Under the pieces are notes generated by a model. The model saw nothing but the letters and a program-made list of their open reading frames with translations, was not told the DNA's origin and did no database searches. Made by a program: the position numbers and the translations under genes. DNA of 64,000 nucleotides from an uncultured bacterium (GTDB lineage: Bacteria > Spirochaetota > Leptospiria > Leptospirales > Leptonemataceae), in the NCBI GenBank assembly GCA_937928085.1, contig CALFVU010000006.1:248001-312000 (forward strand), in the 5' to 3' direction. Positions 9,572-18,734 of the stretch are shown one piece after another; the first letter of the stretch is position 1, and each line of letters begins with the position of its first letter.

Positions 9572-11323
9572 ATGAATGAGCCATTAACAAAATCTCAAGC
9601 TTATAAAGTTTTTGGACAACTTTATAATAAACCAAGATCACCTGAATTACAAAAACAAGTAGAAGAAATTGTAAATAAATATTCTGATATATATGTAAGA
9701 ATTCAAAAGATTCAAGAATTAGATCATTCCCAACAAACAAAAAATAATTTCATAAAATCCGAAGTGGAACCATTAATAAAATCTAAGCCTATTAACCCAA
9801 AGGTATCTTCTTCTACAAAAAATAATGATAATCTGCTTCAAAAAATTAAAAAAGGTGGTAATATTTCTAAATGGGGAGAAGAGACAGGTACACTTTCTTT
9901 TGGAATATTTGGCTTGAATTTACGATTATCGAATCAAGTAATTAAATCTTTTAATCTTTTTGAAGAACAACAAATTTTGGATGCTTTAAAAGCAATGGGA
10001 TATTTTATTAATAAAGGATGGGAAAATTTTCCTCCGGAAAAGTATAATGTTATCGTCACTACATATCAGTTTTTTAAAGAGTACATTAATGTCTACTCCC
10101 TTTTTAAAAAAAAAGAACTCATAAATTCAATAATACAAAAAACTTTAAAAATGCAGGTTTTGTATGCAAATTTATTACTCTTTCCAAACTATAAATCGAT
10201 TCTAGAAGAAGAATTCATTGATTGGTTAAAAGCTCAAAAAGAACTCACGAATTTAGTCTACAATACAATCATTGTAATGAAAATCATTGCAAGATTGGAA
10301 GAAAGAAAGCCAAAGATGACAGATTGTATTTTATCTTTATATGTATTAGACAAAAAAAAGATATTAGAATGGAAAGATTTATTAAATATTTTGAATGTTA
10401 AAAAGCCCGTTATCGATCGATATAGAGCACCTGAAAGCATTATGAAGTTAATCTACCAAAAGATTGATAAATTAAAATCAGAAATCCAGAAAAGAGAAAA
10501 CACAATAAAAGATATACAATATATAAAGAAGAAATATTTTTTAATAAGCGAAAATGGAAAAATCAATTTGGAATTTTTAAACCAAATCGTAATCTATATT
10601 TTAAAAAGGCAATTTGGAGAAACAAGAGTTACAAAAGATATGGTAACAAACTATATTTCTGAACCCCATCGACTTTTATTAGTTTTACTACAAGATTTTG
10701 ATTTAAATTTTATTTCTTTTTTTACAGGTACGATTACAGTTTTGGATTTAAATAATAAAAATCAAGAAGTCAATATTTTTAAGCCTAATTTGATAAAAAA
10801 AGAATTAGATCTTTACACTGAATTGTTTCAAGAAATTAATGAATTTTTAAAGCAATATAAAAATGCTCAATTTAATTTTCAAAATTATTATCTAGCATTA
10901 AAATCGCAAAATAAAGATGTAATTTTACAAAATTTTATAAAGATCATTAACAAATTTTTTACTGTGTTTAGAAAATTGATTTATTATATAAGAATTACTT
11001 TATCGAATCACGAGGAAGCAGAAAATCTCGAAAAATCTGGCAAATTAAAAGAAAATTTACAACGCACAAAATTGCTACCTATAGAAGATTTTAATTTTCA
11101 ACCACGGTTTATACCTTTTTCTGAATACAAAATTCACAGTTCGGGAAGAATCAACAATCTTACTGTTAAAAATACTTTAGAAGAATTAGTGAAAGACTCA
11201 TATAATTATTTATACTTGTATCGAGAACCAGTGTTGTTGCAAAGTTTGGCATCTATTCCGAGATTAGAATCCGAAATCGAAATCTATCGTTCAAAATTAA
11301 GAAATCTTGGAGAAGTTTTTTAA
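9572..11323 (+). CDS. Large protein of unknown function
   Basis: 583 aa; not recognised. No signal peptide or membrane segment is visible. It is Lys/Glu/Asn/Ile-rich and mainly helical, with likely coiled-coil stretches (for example around QKIDKLKSEIQKRENTIKD near residue 300). A short disordered, Ser/Lys/Asn-rich linker near residues 65-90 separates a small N-terminal helical segment from the main body. Spirochaetes carry several large lineage-specific proteins of this kind, but I cannot name a family. It appears monocistronic, between the etfBA terminator and the promoter of a small membrane peptide. Confidence 0.7.
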   Translation: MNEPLTKSQAYKVFGQLYNKPRSPELQKQVEEIVNKYSDIYVRIQKIQELDHSQQTKNNFIKSEVEPLIKSKPINPKVSSSTKNNDNLLQKIKKGGNISKWGEETGTLSFGIFGLNLRLSNQVIKSFNLFEEQQILDALKAMGYFINKGWENFPPEKYNVIVTTYQFFKEYINVYSLFKKKELINSIIQKTLKMQVLYANLLLFPNYKSILEEEFIDWLKAQKELTNLVYNTIIVMKIIARLEERKPKMTDCILSLYVLDKKKILEWKDLLNILNVKKPVIDRYRAPESIMKLIYQKIDKLKSEIQKRENTIKDIQYIKKKYFLISENGKINLEFLNQIVIYILKRQFGETRVTKDMVTNYISEPHRLLLVLLQDFDLNFISFFTGTITVLDLNNKNQEVNIFKPNLIKKELDLYTELFQEINEFLKQYKNAQFNFQNYYLALKSQNKDVILQNFIKIINKFFTVFRKLIYYIRITLSNHEEAENLEKSGKLKENLQRTKLLPIEDFNFQPRFIPFSEYKIHSSGRINNLTVKNTLEELVKDSYNYLYLYREPVLLQSLASIPRLESEIEIYRSKLRNLGEVF

Positions 11324-11382
11324 ACTATTATGAAACTTATAATCATTATAATAATTTTTTTTTATCATAAAATAAAATGAGA

Positions 11383-11411
11383 TTGACAAAAAGAAATTTA
11401 TTATTTTATAA
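11383..11411 (+). promoter_or_regulatory. Consensus-like sigma-70 promoter for small ORF
   Basis: TTGACA (11383-11388) and TTATAA (11406-11411) are separated by exactly 17 nt. Transcription would start near 11418, just before the ribosome site GGAGGAAG at 11421-11428. This is among the best-matching promoters in the window. Confidence 0.6.
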
Positions 11412-11429
11412 AAGCAATAAGGAGGAAGT

Positions 11430-11531
11430 ATGATAAAAGGAGATATAGTAGATATTTTAGTTTTTTTTACTATATTTTTTGTAATTGGAATGGGTGCTGT
11501 GGTTCTTTATATGGTAAAAAAGAAAATTTAA
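11430..11531 (+). CDS. 33-aa single-span membrane peptide
   Basis: A 34-codon frame starts at the ATG at 11430, with GGAGGAAG ideally placed upstream. The peptide has a short polar N-terminus (MIKGDIVD), about 20 hydrophobic residues including FFTIFFVIGMGAVV, and a basic C-terminus (MVKKKI), a classic N-out/C-in single transmembrane helix. A near-consensus promoter precedes it and a hairpin terminator follows within 10 nt, so it has its own short transcript. Function unknown; it could be a small subunit of a membrane complex or a regulatory peptide. A role cannot be assigned from context. Confidence 0.65.
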   Translation: MIKGDIVDILVFFTIFFVIGMGAVVLYMVKKKI

Positions 11532-11539
11532 ACTTCAAA

Positions 11540-11573
11540 GCATCCTTCTATGGAGGATGCTACTGTTTTTTTA
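11540..11573. terminator. Hairpin terminator after the small membrane peptide
   Basis: GCATCCT (11540-11546) pairs with AGGATGC (11554-11560) around a 7-nt loop, followed by a T-rich tail (11567-11573). It overlaps the stop codon of the convergent minus-strand gene, and may end both transcripts. Confidence 0.75.
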
Positions 11574-12447
11574 ATTGATATAAACGATCATCAAAGAAAG
11601 GTTTTATAAGTTGGTCTTGCATTTGTGTAATTGCAAATATTAAATTTCTTTGTATTAGCAAAGAATCCTTAAATAGATTTCGGCAATTTTCTATAGAAAT
11701 TTCTGATATTTCGAATTGGGGAAATCTTTGTTGTAATTCACAAAATACTTTCTTTTGATGATCGCTATTTTTTGTAGAAGATAGTAGGTTTAAAAGTAAA
11801 GTTATGTTTTTTTCAAATAAATCAAATTCTTTAGGATTGGTGGCATTTGTTTTAAAAAAATTTAATTGTTTATTTATTATATTTCGATTGTACAAATTGA
11901 AGGAAAATGTATTTTTGTCGTTTTCTTTTAGATAAAAAGATAATCGTGTAAGTATACAATAATTTTTTAAGTATGGATCCTTGATTTTTTGAGCTAATGA
12001 CAAAATTTGTTCTGCCTTTATATCTTTTTTGGCTTTTAAGTAACATTCTAAAAAATTTCTTAAAATCATAATTTTAGGATCAAAAATTAATTCAATAGGA
12101 ATAAACTCTCCACTTATTAAATTTAACAAATCGTTTTCTCTTTTTATATCTAAATAAAGTAAAAAAAGCTCATAATAAATGTTTGGATCTGGATTTTCAG
12201 AAAGATATTGTTGATAAAATTTTATAGAGATTTCGAATGTTTCGGGATAAAGAGAAAAAAGTCTTGCTTTCCACAATATCAATTCTTTTGGTTTTTCCAA
12301 AAAAAAATATGAATTTTCAAATCGTTGAATTTCAAGAAGAGTTTCTTGGTATCTACCTTCTTTAAAAAGGGATTCAATCTTTTGCATATTTGTATTTCTA
12401 TCTAAACAAAAAAGAATTAGTAAAAAAATTATGAATATACGATTCAT
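11560..12447 (-). CDS. Putative lipoprotein with helical repeats
   Basis: 295 aa from the chosen start. The N-terminus is a signal with lipobox-like LILFC (about residue 14); the rest is helical and resembles degenerate tetratricopeptide repeats (LFKEGRYQETLLEI, then FYQQYLSENPDPNIYYELFLLYLD). An envelope scaffold or assembly role would fit, but none is shown. The ATG at 12447 overlaps the galE stop as ATGA, implying translational coupling. The longer frame to 12483 would put 12 polar residues before the signal and is disfavoured. Confidence 0.65.
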   Translation of the reverse strand: MNRIFIIFLLILFCLDRNTNMQKIESLFKEGRYQETLLEIQRFENSYFFLEKPKELILWKARLFSLYPETFEISIKFYQQYLSENPDPNIYYELFLLYLDIKRENDLLNLISGEFIPIELIFDPKIMILRNFLECYLKAKKDIKAEQILSLAQKIKDPYLKNYCILTRLSFYLKENDKNTFSFNLYNRNIINKQLNFFKTNATNPKEFDLFEKNITLLLNLLSSTKNSDHQKKVFCELQQRFPQFEISEISIENCRNLFKDSLLIQRNLIFAITQMQDQLIKPFFDDRLYQLKKQ

Positions 12448-13433
12448 GAAAGGATATGATAATTTTTTTGATATACACTCCACATAGTAAGCAATATTGT
12501 TTTTACATCAGAATAAAGGGGATTCCATTTTAAAAGTTCTTTTGCTTTTTTAGAGGATGCTAATAATTTTGCAGCATCACCTGCTCTTCTTTGACCAATT
12601 CTATAGTTTAATTTTTTTTTTGTTAGTTCTTCTGCAGTTTGTATCATTTCCATCACAGAGATTCCTTTTTCTGAACCTAAGTTTACCACAATATTGGCAT
12701 GATTCTTTATGATATAATCCATAGCCAAAAGATGGGCATTACTTAGATCATTTACATGTATGTAATCACGAATACATGTTCCGTCTGGAGTAGGGTAGTC
12801 ATTTCCAAAAATTTCCATTTCTTGTCTTTCTCCAATCAAAGTTTCCATAACAATAGGAAGTAAATTTTGTGGTTGATTTTCTAAACCTAACACTCTTCCT
12901 TTGATGTCGTATCCTGCAGCGTTAAAATATCTTAATGATGCATATTTTAAATCTGTAAGCTTTGATAACCATTCTAAATTATCTTCAATCACTTTTTTTG
13001 TAAATCCATAATAATTTGTAGGATTTCTTGGATGATTTTCATCGATGGGAAGGTATTCAGGTTCCCCATACACAGCTGCGCTGGATGAAAAAATAAAATA
13101 TTGAATTTCATTTTCTATCATTTTTTCTAAAAGAAATAAAGTTCCACGAATATTGTTATTAGAATATTTGATTGGATTGATCATAGATTCACCAGCAGCT
13201 TTTGATGCTGCAAAATGAAATACCACTTTTGGTTTAAAATCTATAATAGCGTTTAAAATATCTGGATCTCGAAAATCACCTTCGATTAGTTTGTAATGTT
13301 CGTGTTTTACGATGTTTTTTTTATTTCCAGTGGAGAAGTTATCACATACGAGAATCTCATAATTTCTTTCTAGTAAATCATGTACGACATGGGATCCAAT
13401 ATAACCTGCTCCTCCAGTAATAAGAATTCTCAT
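12444..13433 (-). CDS. galE: UDP-glucose 4-epimerase
   Basis: 329 aa, usual length. Interconverts UDP-glucose and UDP-galactose for polysaccharide or LPS synthesis. Extended SDR features: NAD-binding GGAGYIGSH (7-15), DNFSTGN, the SSSAAVYG catalytic Ser region (about 116-123) and YxxxK as Tyr142/Lys146, then the sugar-binding region NPQNLLPIVMETLIGER. AAAGGAAA precedes the ATG. A lipoprotein gene follows with a 4-nt overlap; the S1-repeat gene lies upstream with an 18-nt gap, so the three may be one operon. Close epimerases on UDP-GlcNAc remain possible. Confidence 0.88.
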   Translation of the reverse strand: MRILITGGAGYIGSHVVHDLLERNYEILVCDNFSTGNKKNIVKHEHYKLIEGDFRDPDILNAIIDFKPKVVFHFAASKAAGESMINPIKYSNNNIRGTLFLLEKMIENEIQYFIFSSSAAVYGEPEYLPIDENHPRNPTNYYGFTKKVIEDNLEWLSKLTDLKYASLRYFNAAGYDIKGRVLGLENQPQNLLPIVMETLIGERQEMEIFGNDYPTPDGTCIRDYIHVNDLSNAHLLAMDYIIKNHANIVVNLGSEKGISVMEMIQTAEELTKKKLNYRIGQRRAGDAAKLLASSKKAKELLKWNPLYSDVKTILLTMWSVYQKNYHILS

Positions 13434-13451
13434 ATAAAAATTTCCTTTATT

Positions 13452-14591
13452 TTAACCGTTTAATTTAAATAAAACGTTTCCAATCGTTTCTTCTTCTTGA
13501 TGTTGATTTTCTAAATATTTTTGATAATCCAACATTTCGAAATATTCATTGACTTTTTGTAAAGACAAGATGATTTTTTGGTTTACTTGATCAATTTCTA
13601 TAATCATTGCTTTGATTTTTTGATCTACAGAAAATTCTTTGTTTAAATGTTTTTGTTTTATAGAAATTTCTTTGGCTGGAATAAAACCAATAAATCCATC
13701 TTTTAGACTAACTATCAAACCATTTCTTTTAATATTTAGAATTGAAACATCAAGTATATCACCTTTTTTAAAGGGTAGAGGACCCATCCAAGGATTTTCC
13801 TCTAATTCTTTTAATGAGGCAATAATTTTGTCTTCTTTCCAATTTAATTGTATAATTTTTGCTCTTATTTCTAAATCTTTTTTAAAAGTTTCTGGATTTT
13901 TTTTTGTATTTTTATAAGAAATTTCTGAATTTGGAATAAAAGCTTCTAAACCATAGCCTAAATCAATTGTAATTCCATAAGAGTTGATAGAATTGATTTT
14001 TCCAATAACAATAGAACCTACTTTTAAAGATTGTATTAAATTGTTTTTTAATTCTTCTTTCTTTTGAGAAACATAATCTAAATAAGATACAATTGATTGC
14101 TTTTTATTTACTTCGATTACAATCACATTTAAATATTCGTTTTTTGCTACTTCTTTTTTTAATTTAGATTTAGGACAGAATGCTAAAATTTCTCCGATTC
14201 TAATTTGACAACCGCTTTCTAAAATCGACTCCACTTTACCTCTCAAAGGAATTTTATGATTTTTTGCATTTTCTAAAATTAAATTTACATAAGGTGGTGT
14301 AGGTACTGTTGTAAAATAATTTTCTCCGTTTTTTTTACCTAAATAAAAAACAGGGATTGTTTCTCCTACATTAATGATTAAATTACGTTCTTGATCATAA
14401 AATTCTTCTTTAGAGACAATTCCGGAACCAATATCAGAATCAACAAAAATATATTCAGGATCTTTTATGTTTTTGACGATAACAAAAATAGGATCTCCGA
14501 TTTTATATTTCGATGCACTTTCAAGTGTTTGTAAATAAAGTTTGCCTAATTCTGTATTGATTTTGTCTAAACCAATTTGCTTACTTTTCAT
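13452..14591 (-). CDS. S1-repeat RNA-binding protein (ribosomal protein S1-like)
   Basis: 379 aa with about four S1-type OB domains. The last two are the clearest: near 190-260 (VGSIVIGKINSINSYGITID, AFIPNSEIS) and near 275-350 (KGDILDVSILNIKRNGLIVS, GFIGFIPAKEIS). The two N-terminal repeats are divergent. It probably binds mRNA or 30S subunits. It is shorter than a six-domain S1 of about 550 aa, so it is either a reduced S1 or a second, S1-like regulator of translation. AAGGTG lies 6 nt before the ATG. Confidence 0.75.
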   Translation of the reverse strand: MKSKQIGLDKINTELGKLYLQTLESASKYKIGDPIFVIVKNIKDPEYIFVDSDIGSGIVSKEEFYDQERNLIINVGETIPVFYLGKKNGENYFTTVPTPPYVNLILENAKNHKIPLRGKVESILESGCQIRIGEILAFCPKSKLKKEVAKNEYLNVIVIEVNKKQSIVSYLDYVSQKKEELKNNLIQSLKVGSIVIGKINSINSYGITIDLGYGLEAFIPNSEISYKNTKKNPETFKKDLEIRAKIIQLNWKEDKIIASLKELEENPWMGPLPFKKGDILDVSILNIKRNGLIVSLKDGFIGFIPAKEISIKQKHLNKEFSVDQKIKAMIIEIDQVNQKIILSLQKVNEYFEMLDYQKYLENQHQEEETIGNVLFKLNG

Positions 14592-14913
14592 AATTACACC
14601 TTTTAATTTTTATAGTTACATTGATTTTTAATAATTAAAAAATTTTAATCTAAATAATTTTTAAAAAATATTTTTAAAAAAAAATTGAGTTGATTGTTCT
14701 TATTTTGTATGTTTTTTCTGTTAACTTAAAGAAAAATAAAATTTTCCAAAATTTTCTTTTCTTAAAGTTTTCTAGATTCAATAAGCTCAACTCATATTTT
14801 CTTAACTGAAACAACAATAAAAAAAAACGAAATCCAAAAAAAACTTTATTTAGATTCGATTTTTTATTTTCATCTTGACTTTTTACCATAATGATCCTTT
14901 TTTGTTATAGATT
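14592..14913. other. AT-rich divergent intergenic region
   Basis: Between the divergent S1-like and rhomboid-like genes. It contains a 71-codon minus-strand frame (14889-14674) with an AAAGGA ribosome-like site, a polar N-terminus and Phe/Leu-rich remainder. Composition is as expected for random translation of A/T-rich DNA, so I do not call it a gene, though expression cannot be excluded. No tRNA or strong hairpin was seen. Confidence 0.4.
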
Positions 14914-15777
14914 ATGTATACATATGAATATCGCTTCCCCTTTATCACTGTGGGTATTTTTCGTCTTGTTATTCTGATTACCATAACTTACCTTTTACAA
15001 ATCATAGCAACTTTTTTTTATCAACATTCTTTTGAAAATTTAATTTTATTCTCAAATCAGTTTTCCATTGTTTCTTTTTTTACTTATTTTTTTGCTTTTC
15101 CGGTTAGTTTAACGGGTTTTATTAGTTTAGTTTTTGATGTATTGATTTTATGGGGATTTGGATCAGAGTTAGAAAGAATTTGGGGAAGTAAGAATTTCTA
15201 TCAATATTTTTTTGTAAGCATATATGGAGCTGCTGTTTTTTTGATTCTCGTTGGACAATTGCTTTCTAATTTAGTTGCATTTGGTTTGCAAGCTGGAATT
15301 GTAGGGGTTCTTTTAGCATATGCTATTTTATGGCCAAACCGAGAAGTATTATTTTTTATGGTAATACCTATTAAAATTAAATGGGTTGTTCTTATAATTT
15401 TTTTATTTACTGCTTTAAGTTCTCTTAGCTTTTTTATTCTTTCTATTGGATCTCTATTGAGTGGTTCTATTTATTTATATTACATTATCAAGCGAGGAAA
15501 AATTTTTTCATATCAAAATATTTCTAATCCTTTTCAAACTACACAAAATTTTGATTTAGAAAGTTCAAAAAAAGTTAGTTTTTTTTCAAAAATAAAAAAT
15601 AAATTTTTAGAATATCAAAAAAGAATCAGATTAAACAAAAAAAAACAAGAAATTCTTAAAAGAATAGAGATGAAAGAAGAATTAGATAGAATTTTAGAAA
15701 AAATTTCTAAAGAAGGTATGCAATCATTAACGAAAGAAGAAAAAAAATTTTTAGATAAAGCTTCCCAAGAACTTTAA
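14914..15777 (+). CDS. Rhomboid-like membrane protein lacking catalytic residues
   Basis: 287 aa with about six membrane segments in the first 195 residues, then a Lys/Glu-rich cytoplasmic tail. The rhomboid landmark WGFGSELERIWGSKNFYQYF follows the second hydrophobic stretch. The serine motif GxSG is replaced by GLQAG (Ala127 at the nucleophile position), and the His-containing helix reads GSLLSG (Ser180 where His is expected). It is therefore likely a pseudoprotease of the derlin/iRhom kind that binds membrane proteins without cutting them. Tail-to-tail 4-nt overlap with nikR. Confidence 0.7.
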   Translation: MYTYEYRFPFITVGIFRLVILITITYLLQIIATFFYQHSFENLILFSNQFSIVSFFTYFFAFPVSLTGFISLVFDVLILWGFGSELERIWGSKNFYQYFFVSIYGAAVFLILVGQLLSNLVAFGLQAGIVGVLLAYAILWPNREVLFFMVIPIKIKWVVLIIFLFTALSSLSFFILSIGSLLSGSIYLYYIIKRGKIFSYQNISNPFQTTQNFDLESSKKVSFFSKIKNKFLEYQKRIRLNKKKQEILKRIEMKEELDRILEKISKEGMQSLTKEEKKFLDKASQEL

Positions 15778-16193
15778 GTAGTGATTGATGCAATTCTTGT
15801 TAAATCCGAAAACTTAATCCCTCGAATGCCCGAAATTTCTATGTTGATTCTTTCGATTTCTTTTGCTAACCCTTTCATTACAATCACTTCTAAACAATCT
15901 TCTTTATTAACATGAATATGTAAATTACATAATATATTGATTAAATTATTATGTTGAATTTGAATCATTTTTTCTGATAGATCTGAAGTATGATGATTAT
16001 AAATGATTGATAAGACTCCGATTACCTCTTCTTCTGAAGCTTCCCATTTCTCAGAAACAATTTTTTCTCTAATTAGGTCTCTAATCAATTCAGAACGAGA
16101 AGCATACCCTTTTTCAATATATTTATCTAAGGTTTCTAGTAATTCTTCAGGTAATGATATACTAAATCGTACAACTTTTTCTTTTACATCCAT
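15774..16193 (-). CDS. nikR: Nickel-responsive regulator NikR
   Basis: 139 aa, typical. N-terminal ribbon-helix-helix DNA-binding domain (VVRFSISLPEELLETLDKYI, then SRSELIRDLIRE) and C-terminal ACT-like metal domain. All four square-planar nickel ligands of E. coli NikR are present with identical spacing: His81, His92, His94, Cys100. It probably represses nickel uptake genes when nickel is plentiful. No nickel transporter, urease or hydrogenase gene lies in the window, so its targets are elsewhere. No clear GTATGA-type operator was seen upstream. Confidence 0.93.
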   Translation of the reverse strand: MDVKEKVVRFSISLPEELLETLDKYIEKGYASRSELIRDLIREKIVSEKWEASEEEVIGVLSIIYNHHTSDLSEKMIQIQHNNLINILCNLHIHVNKEDCLEVIVMKGLAKEIERINIEISGIRGIKFSDLTRIASITT

Positions 16194-16268
16194 AAACTAA
16201 TATAAAAAAATATTTTAAATACTTTAAGTAAATCTTTTTTTTATTTTTCATTAAAAAAGAATATTTTT

Positions 16269-17306
16269 TTAATTTGAAATTACTTTCCATGTGAGATTTC
16301 GGTTTGCCCACATTGGTATGACTTTGTCATTTCCTAATGGATAACTTTCTGGAATTTTTTGAATCTCTTTTACAATAGTTATAGTCGTTTGATTGATTGG
16401 AAGATGATAAAATTTACTTCCGTTAACAGAAAGAAAATTTTCAATTACAGTTTTGTCTAAACAACGATTTTTTTCAAAAAATGTTATATATAGTTCAATC
16501 GCAATAGGAGAGGTAAAAATACCTGCTGAACTTAAACTACATTCTTTTTTATATACTGGATGAGGTGCACTATCGGTACCTGCAAAAAATTTTGGATTTC
16601 CAGATAAAACTACTTTTGCTATAAAGTCTCGATCCTCTTTTGTTTTTAGTACGGGTAAACAATAATGATGTGGGTTTAGTCTCGGAAGAAATAAATCATT
16701 TCTTGTAAGTAAAAGGTGATGGGGAGTAATCGTTGCTGCAATATTTTGTGATTCCAACACAAATTCAACTCCCTCTTTCGAAGAAACATGTTCTAAAACA
16801 ATTTTTAATTCTGGAAATACATTTCGAATACGACTTAAATAAAGATCAATAAATACTTTTTCTCGATCAAAAAAATCAATATTATCATCATTTACTTCTG
16901 CATGCACAAGCAATGGGATGTTTAATTTTTCCATCAATTCAAAATAAGAAAAATATTCTTCGATTTTATCAATACCATACTCCGAATGAGTTGTAACTCC
17001 TGAAGGATATAATTTTATACCTAAAAGCCAGTTGTGGTCTCGAAATTCAAATAATTCTTGTTTTGATAGGGATTTGTTTAAATATAAAGTCATATAAGGT
17101 TCTAAAGAATTATTTTTACTATAAAAAAGAATTTCTTCTCTGTATATTTTCGCTTGTTGAATCGATACTATTGGCGGTGTTAAATTAGGCATTACAAGAA
17201 TTTTTTTAAATTTTTCTGCATATCGAACTGTATCTTTTAAATAATTTTGCTGTCTTAAATGAATGTGAAAGTCATCGGGTTGTATAATTTTAAGTGTTTG
17301 TATCAT
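16269..17306 (-). CDS. pyrC: Dihydroorotase (PyrC type)
   Basis: 345 aa. Zinc enzyme cyclising carbamoyl-aspartate to dihydroorotate in pyrimidine synthesis; type II (dimeric, E. coli-like). Binuclear metal site: DDFHIHLR (His14, His16), the carbamylated lysine in GIKLYPSG (Lys98), VHAEV, LEHVSS and the catalytic Asp in GTDSAPH. The start overlaps the end of the upstream LptE-like gene by 17 nt, so it is the last gene of the minus-strand Gld-type operon. Its placement there has no obvious functional logic. Confidence 0.95.
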   Translation of the reverse strand: MIQTLKIIQPDDFHIHLRQQNYLKDTVRYAEKFKKILVMPNLTPPIVSIQQAKIYREEILFYSKNNSLEPYMTLYLNKSLSKQELFEFRDHNWLLGIKLYPSGVTTHSEYGIDKIEEYFSYFELMEKLNIPLLVHAEVNDDNIDFFDREKVFIDLYLSRIRNVFPELKIVLEHVSSKEGVEFVLESQNIAATITPHHLLLTRNDLFLPRLNPHHYCLPVLKTKEDRDFIAKVVLSGNPKFFAGTDSAPHPVYKKECSLSSAGIFTSPIAIELYITFFEKNRCLDKTVIENFLSVNGSKFYHLPINQTTITIVKEIQKIPESYPLGNDKVIPMWANRNLTWKVISN

Positions 17307-17817
17307 TTTTCTTTTGAAGATCTTGATAAATTACTGCTTCTAAATAAGATACAATTTTATATGTAATTCTATCATAAAGCCGAAATCTTGCAAACATATC
17401 TGTTTCTATAAATCCTTCTTTTAAAGAATAACGAATGGAGTCAAAAATTTCTTGCTTTTCTAATAATAAATTTTCGTTATTATAGATTCGAATTTCTAAT
17501 AATAAATCAACTTGATAAGTTGTAGGAAGCATTTCATTATCGTATAAGAGTCCTACTCTTCGAAAAAGAATGATTGAACTAGTAATGATATAGTTTGCAT
17601 TTTTTTTCTGTTCTGTAATCAATAAGGAGTTTCTTTGATGAATCCTTTCTCTTAAACGATCATAAAGCTCTTGATGAATGAATGGTTCAAAAGTTTGATT
17701 TCTAAAATTTTCTAGATAAATTTTTCGATGATCAATAGAAAGTTTTTTTAATTCATAAGTCAGGCTATTACAATTCAAAAACAGAAATAATAAAAAAAAA
17801 GGGGAATAAGTTTTCAT
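17290..17817 (-). CDS. Putative lipoprotein, LptE-like
   Basis: 175 aa. Signal peptide with lipobox-like LFLNC (about residue 16). The mature part begins with a strand followed by ENFRNQTFEPFIHQELYDRLRER, then alternating strands; this fits the pattern of LptE, the plug lipoprotein of the LptD LPS translocon, in which a conserved ENRT-like strand leads into an amphipathic helix. Similarity is weak and I could not align it; generic envelope lipoprotein is the alternative. Overlaps its neighbours by 4 and 17 nt, so it is co-transcribed with the ABC exporter genes and pyrC. Confidence 0.45.
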   Translation of the reverse strand: MKTYSPFFLLFLFLNCNSLTYELKKLSIDHRKIYLENFRNQTFEPFIHQELYDRLRERIHQRNSLLITEQKKNANYIITSSIILFRRVGLLYDNEMLPTTYQVDLLLEIRIYNNENLLLEKQEIFDSIRYSLKEGFIETDMFARFRLYDRITYKIVSYLEAVIYQDLQKKNDTNT

Positions 17818-18734
17818 TGCATTGAATCTTGTTTAAATATATTTTCAATTTTTTTTAAGATTGAATCTATTTTTTGTGGTTCTACATAAAAATCGTAATT
17901 CTTATACCGAACTAGAAAACTTTCTTTATTTTGAAAAAAATCTATATGAATGTTTTTATTCTGAAACAAAGAAAACTTCCAATTTTCGAAATCCAAGATC
18001 AGATCTATAGAAAAAATTTTTGTTAATGATTTCGAAGAAATATCTAAATCCAGAGGATCAATCTCATGTTCTAACATTACTATTTCATTAATAAAACTTG
18101 TAACATTTGTATTACTAATTTTTTGATCATTATAAAACCATTGATTTTCTTTTTTTATTAATTTTTGTTTTTGATTTTGTTTATCAATTTCAATTGAGCT
18201 TATAAACGATTTTTCTGGTAGTTTTATAATTCTTTTATCGATTAGTGGAATTAAAAACTGTACGATTTTATCTTCTTTGAAATTTTTGATCAATTCTTCG
18301 ATTCTATCCCAATAATAAACTTCTTGAATATAAATGTTAGAAATATAATCTTCTTTTTTTAGGATAATAGGATATCCTCGTTGAAGTTTTTTTCCTCTAC
18401 AAATTTCTGTTTTGTTAAGATCAAGAATTGTAAGACAAAAATAGTCTGTAAAATAGATATCTTGAAATTTATAAATTGTATCACTACATAATGGATTTAT
18501 AGAGCGAAAAAAGCTTTTTGCAAGAGAAGAAGCTATAAATCGCTTACGATTTTCAATAGATATATATGTCTCATGATCTTGATTTATCAAAGAAATAGAA
18601 ATAGGTTTTTGTATTAAACTTATAGAAGAAAAAATTTTTTTTTCGCAGTATTGAGTATTTTGATTATTAAACAATAAAACGATAATCCCGAGAAAAAAAA
18701 CAATAAAGATTAAAAAAAAGTATTTAGACTTCAT
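17814..18734 (-). CDS. Membrane-anchored protein of the ABC cluster (DUF4340-like)
   Basis: 306 aa. A single N-terminal membrane anchor (residues 5-22) is followed by a mixed soluble domain with repeated short strand pairs such as KKENQWFYNDQKISNTNV. This layout, directly after a GldG-like gene, matches DUF4340-type partners of Gld-like ABC exporters. Overlaps the GldG-like gene by 4 nt and the lipoprotein gene by 4 nt. Function not established; family call is by position and general pattern. Confidence 0.5.
   Translation of the reverse strand: MKSKYFFLIFIVFFLGIIVLLFNNQNTQYCEKKIFSSISLIQKPISISLINQDHETYISIENRKRFIASSLAKSFFRSINPLCSDTIYKFQDIYFTDYFCLTILDLNKTEICRGKKLQRGYPIILKKEDYISNIYIQEVYYWDRIEELIKNFKEDKIVQFLIPLIDKRIIKLPEKSFISSIEIDKQNQKQKLIKKENQWFYNDQKISNTNVTSFINEIVMLEHEIDPLDLDISSKSLTKIFSIDLILDFENWKFSLFQNKNIHIDFFQNKESFLVRYKNYDFYVEPQKIDSILKKIENIFKQDSMQ

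Noticed and set aside
14674-14889. 71-codon minus-strand frame with a ribosome-like site
   Set aside because: Its Phe/Leu-rich composition is expected from random A/T-rich DNA; not called as a gene.
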